Positions 59,666-64,000 of a DNA stretch of 64,000 bases are shown piece after piece. Positions within the stretch are counted from its first letter, which is position 1; every line of letters starts with the position of its first letter. The stretch spans positions 32,510,001-32,574,000 of the forward strand of contig JAIVEN010000014.1 in the NCBI GenBank assembly GCA_026686845.1. The letters run 5' to 3'. Source of the stretch: Adenanthera pavonina. Lineage: Eukaryota > Streptophyta > Magnoliopsida > Fabales > Fabaceae. The position numbers and the translations under genes were made by a program. Under the pieces are notes generated by a model. It saw nothing but the letters and a program-made list of their open reading frames with translations, was not told the DNA's origin and made no database searches.

Positions 59666-62600
59666 TTAGCAGCAACCATATCAAGAAATGTGTATAATTT
59701 GAATCATCTAGATTATTTTTTTAAAAAAAGGTAATAGCGAGGTTAGAGGGGAAATTATTGTTGTTTAAAATTATGGTTAGTCAAACTACACAAAGGAGGA
59801 CATAAATCCAAGTAGCCAAACTACACAAATGAATAGCAAAGTGTGGTAATATAATTCCACCTAATAAACTATAGAATGAGGACCACCAGAAAACAATTAA
59901 CTATATTAACTATACACTAATAATCAAAATAGGAACCATACTAAACCATATACTTCTACCTAACAAAATAGTTTTAACCCCCCAACCCTAAACAAAATAC
60001 ATACTATTTTTTGGAAATGTAAAAAATAGTATAAAAATATTGTTAACAAATTGTGCATTAATTTTTTTAACCTATATATGACAAGATGGTGTTACACTCA
60101 CCCTATGAGGCACCATCATGATCCATTTTGATGTTTCACTTCACAGGTGGAGTGACAAGTTCATTGGTAAATGAAAGAAGGAACAAACCAAGAGGAACAA
60201 ATCACAAATCAGAAGCCACAAAATTATTAAGAGCTAAAACATCAACTAAAAGACAGGGGAAAGAGAGAGATCGAGAGAGAGTGTCTTGAATCACCTTTGG
60301 TGCTTGACATTTGGCAATATTTTGGAACTTTTTTATACTTTTCCTATCAAAAACAAAAGAAACAATTCAACCAAAGCTATTCCAAGAAAGTTGTTCTTTT
60401 CAAAACGTAAAACATGTCCTTGATATCATTTTAAACATATCACACCCATTTTCAGCAAATCCTAGAGGCCCCCCTAAAAGCCCTTAGATATAAACCTTGA
60501 TTGTTGGTTACTATCAAATGACAATTGCAATATAACCCAATTAGTTTGGTCATATCAAATGACAAAGCTATTTTTTTTGCTCAAGTATCTGCACTTGAGC
60601 ATGTTAATTTCTAAACAACTTCCAAACCCAATTGGAGTTTGGAACTATATACTTTCAGTTAGTAACTACCTAGTAGTTTTGCCTTGCTGCTTCCCTTTTC
60701 TAGAAGAACCATTATTGACATTATTTATTCATTCAATCACACATAACTTTCCATTTTGGAAGATAAAAGTTTAAGATTTCACCTAAAGTAACCATTATGT
60801 TTTACCTATCAGTTGGCACAACTTGAATTTCAAGCTAAAAGAAAACTAACCAAAATTAATCAAAACCATATGAATCTATCAAAGAGGAAATAAAATTTTT
60901 GCATAAATCAGTTTATCTAAATCAATTTTTGAACTCCAACACACTTTCCTTTCTAAATAGATTCCAGAATAAAAATCTGGTGCTGGCGTCAATTCCAATT
61001 CACAATAGGCACACTGATATGATGATTGTAATGAATAATTGTGCACAGTACAAAATATTCCTGATTGAGAGAGTATGTTAATATCTCAAAAATAATCTTG
61101 ACCACTTGAATAGGAGCTCTGATGCTAATGAAGATTTATCAGGAAGGATAACACAAGTCAATTAAGGACTCCAAATGTCAAAGTAGATTTCCCCAATTTG
61201 GATGCATGGTAGATCATCAATATGTTGTTTTACTTCTATAATAGCCATCAGTCTAGCAGTAAGTTCCTATAAGTAAAAGCAATTAGATCACCAATTCTAG
61301 GAAAGTAAACCTTCTTGATAGGACTATTTAGCATATTTTCCTAACCATCAGATTTTAAGCTAGCATAAAATTAAACTCATACTAGAAAAAAGAAAAGTGT
61401 TTTTAATAAGTGTTTTTAATAAAAGTTTCTTTGCTAAGAAAAAGAAAAGGAACATTATAGGAAAGCAAGAAATTGAAGTCAAGATACTATATAAAATGTA
61501 GAACAGAAAATTAAAAGAGGAATTTAAAATGCTAGAGTGATCTTCATACTAACAATGGAAAAACAAAGACAACTACATGTATAATAGAAATACCACAAAA
61601 TCCTAAATGTTGTCAGTTGTCACACAAGGAGTATGGTCTAGTAGTTAGTATGTAGAACACTAAGAAGATTTAACCAAAAACAAAAAATTCTCAACTCCCA
61701 AACCACAATGAACCAGTAGTTATTAAATGATATTTTAAGATAGATGATAAGTTTATTGAAAACTTAATGAGGATATTGAACAACATACAGATGAGTTCTC
61801 CATATTGAGATATATGAACAACAAAGGTATAATCATATTTTAAATCCAATTCAGGTTTCTTCTAATTGGAGAATTCATATTTTACTCTGTAGAAAACTTG
61901 AGGAGGATGATAAAATATTGTTCCTTTGATTAAATGCCTGCTTATTTTGCATCCAGAATTCTGACAACACAAAACTGCCAAGAAATATCAACTTGGAAAT
62001 TAGTTGGAGCAATGAGAATATTAACATTCGCACTACAAATAGAACTGAATTAACCTATAGTAGTTTTTAAATCTATTAAAAAATTTAGATTATGAATGAA
62101 CTAAAAAAACCTCAAGAAAAAGGGACAACATCATAAAAAGCTATATAAAATATTAAAATAATGACCTGCATGAGCAAAAATTTTTATTCAGAAATAAATT
62201 GATTATATAAGTTCATTCCAAATAGAGTTCTATTATTCCTTATTTTCTCAGGTCATAGAGGTTTCCACTGTCGACTATTTTTAGTGCACTATATACTTTC
62301 ATGTAACAATGTTTTCCAATTATAATCCACAACATATTGACAAATATCAATACATTAAGTTAAGAAAACACAAAAAAAAAACACATCATTATATCAATTA
62401 ATTTGTCATAAACTAAATTAGAACACTAAGATAGGAAAAAGAAGTCTCTTAAACAACAAACCTGAAACTTGTTCACTAGACTACTCCTTTGATGAGCTAG
62501 AACCAAATGCATTTGATGATCCTAGTTCTTCTTTCACAATGTTGTTCTGGGAAACAAATTTAAATGAGTTCATTAGAAGCTCCTAGCCATATAAGATATA

Positions 62601-63103
62601 AATAATTAAAGGAACCCAACAGTGAAGCTTTCTAATAATTATCAACTTAGAAACATCCATTATGATCATCATGTCAATTAATAAATGTTAATTGATTTGT
62701 TTATGGATGGTAAGACTTATGGATTAAGATCATCATCCATATTTTATGAAGGCAAGGAATCATCATTAAGAAGTTTTCTGGATTTATTCAGCCATTTGTG
62801 GAAGAGTGAAAAAAAAACAAATACTAAATGATAATTTATTTTACACCCTGCTTTCATATGACAAACAGTTTACTCTTTTCCTTTCACATTAGACAATCAG
62901 TATTGCTACCCAAAAGACAAAAGAATAAATAAATACATATAAAAACAAAACAAACTCTATCTATTAAGTATAATCATTGGAGCTAGTAGGTTTTCAATCA
63001 TAACACGTTATCTTAGGAAAGCTGCTAGTCCAAAAATTGAGCATGGTACTTCTAATTTGTAGCCTTCTCATACTTTCTAATATTTATATATTTTGACTGT
63101 TAT
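59666..63103. other. AT-rich stretch, no gene identified
   Basis: No transposon ends recognised. Two short exon-like minus-strand words with plausible acceptor sites (about 62,545-62,478 and 61,261-61,145) could not be assigned. It may be the intron and 3' remains of the CysRS pseudogene. Confidence 0.45.
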
Positions 63104-63332
63104 TATTGACATTACCATTATGCGTCCAATAACTAACTTTGCTCTCTTGGCATGTAGCACAGCTCTTGGCAATCTCATTCTCATGATGTGCAAAAATTAA
63201 ATGAATTCCACAACCATGAATATCAAATTTGAAAGTTAAATAATGAGCACTCATTGTACTGCATTCAATATATCAACCAGGTCTTCTAGGACCCTAAGGG
63301 CTGTCCTAACTTGGCTTATCGGGCTTAGCAAA
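63104..63332 (-). pseudogene. Cysteinyl-tRNA synthetase pseudogene, exon with HIGH-fold core
   Basis: After a TTGTAG acceptor the minus strand reads AKPDKPS*DSP*GP, then IECSTMSAHYLTFKFDIHG, LIFAHHENEIAKSCA and VSYWTHNG. These are the zinc-binding and substrate-site blocks of class I CysRS (zinc Cys in IECS; HHENE). Three tryptophan codons of the WDSPWGPGRPGW segment have become stops. CysRS charges tRNA-Cys. The stops rule out a functional enzyme. Confidence 0.88.
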
Positions 63333-63550
63333 CTACAATTATTATTTACTAGAACATAAGAAATAAATAAGATAATAAGATATTAATTGTCGATAATGCA
63401 AAGTCATCAGGATGAAAAAATCTTTACCATTCTCAAATTACTCCATCACGCATATACCAATTACTTGTATGAAGAGAACCAAAAGAATTCAATATGAACA
63501 ACGCATTATATATGAGAATGATTTTTTACCAACTTATGTAAAAGATGCAA

Positions 63551-63678
63551 AGCCACATATTCCCTAGCTCTATTATGTTCTAACTTTTGTCTCGATAAAC
63601 AACCATATATCTTGGAAGTTTTTTAACAGCAAAGAAAACACCTCCATCAACTTCGTATGCATAGCCATTCTTGATAAT
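63551..63678 (-). pseudogene. Cysteinyl-tRNA synthetase pseudogene, upstream exon
   Basis: After a TTTTGCAG acceptor the minus strand reads IIKNGYAYEVDGGVFFAVKK, then LPRY and, after an apparent 2-base AT insertion, CLSRQKLEHNRARE. This matches the block just before the exon at 63,332 in CysRS proteins. The frame is broken. Earlier exons would lie beyond 64,000. Confidence 0.85.
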
Positions 63679-64000
63679 CTGCAAAATAAAACAACCTCCT
63701 CAATTACACATTAATTCTTTGAAACAAACACATGCTCCAGCAAGCACGTTTAATATCAAAAAAGTCCAGGCTTTATTTTTTTATTCTAGAAACATAAAGT
63801 TTGCTATATGTTTCCATATAAAGAAAAAAAGGCTTTGATTAATTATTTGATATTCTATACTTCTCTTTCTCATTATTGCAACGATAAAACAATCAAACCA
63901 GCTGGATTTAGACTCATGTATATAAGCTTAGCAATTTGTTATATGAATCATTTACAATGGCAAAAATAATTTTATATAATGCAATAAAAAACTTAAGGAA
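63679..64000. other. End of window, nothing recognised
   Basis: AT-rich, possibly intron of the CysRS pseudogene. No motif recognised. Confidence 0.4.

Noticed and set aside
61145..61261. Possible minus-strand exon (ELTARLMAIIEVKQHIDDLP...)
   Set aside because: Has an acceptor-like site but no recognisable family and no partner exons.
62478..62545. Exon-like word after TTTCCCAG on the minus strand (NNIVKEELGSSNAFGSSSSKE then stop)
   Set aside because: Reads like a terminal exon but matches no CysRS block or other family I recognise, and is too short to support alone.

Overview
This is plant nuclear DNA, most likely eudicot (inferred from element types and AT-rich composition). It is a nested bed of transposable elements and endogenous virus copies. 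I see no gene that is clearly intact and cellular. The two host-like pieces are a fragment of a plant RNase III-like gene (38.3-38.7 kb) and a decayed cysteinyl-tRNA synthetase pseudogene (63.1-63.7 kb, minus strand).

Layout. 1-19.7 kb: endogenous pararetrovirus (Caulimoviridae, florendovirus- or petuvirus-like) in about two and a half genome lengths. The left part (1-5,959, minus) is an inverted copy of 13,957-17,728 (plus). Both arms carry the same Ty3/gypsy-type LTR in the same spot of the viral reverse transcriptase, so arms 1-8,150 and 11,868-17,728 form a large inverted repeat around a 3.7-kb spacer of unique viral coding sequence (8,151-11,867). A 5'-truncated RTE-type LINE (1,393-3,650) sits only in the left arm. 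A further viral RT scrap (19,427-19,657, minus) keeps the LTR target site empty.

19.7-26.2 kb: unassigned AT-rich DNA, then a decayed L1-type LINE with endonuclease, RT, zinc-binding and RNase H remnants (about 22.3-25.98 kb).

26,215-37,737: a complete-ended Ty1/copia element of Sirevirus type on the minus strand, flanked by a 5-bp TTTAT duplication, with initiator-Met PBS and several polypurine tracts. Its gag and most of its protease are missing, its pol is broken, and it carries a 731-codon third ORF behind pol. Its LTRs and the pol/ORF3 spacer are packed with a repeated TTCGAATTT / TTCGTCTGTC motif. A solo LTR of the same family is nested in opposite orientation in its 5' LTR (35,731-37,382, GAATT duplication); another solo LTR lies at 57,807-59,660 (GAAAA duplication).

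38-56 kb: the RNase III fragment, a Ty3/gypsy fragment with gag remnant and 5' LTR (about 38.9-43.8 kb), a second Ty3/gypsy-type element with two LTRs of about 2.5 kb but almost no coding capacity (44,518-53,773), and another solo LTR (about 53,872-56,152) of the family found in the virus. 56-64 kb: AT-rich DNA with the copia solo LTR and the CysRS pseudogene.

The features do not work together as a pathway. The window records an order of events: viral integration, LTR insertion into the viral RT, duplication/inversion, then LINE insertion; and separately a Sirevirus followed by a solo LTR of its own kind. All coordinates and comparisons were made by eye, and element ends given as 'about' may be off by tens of bases.
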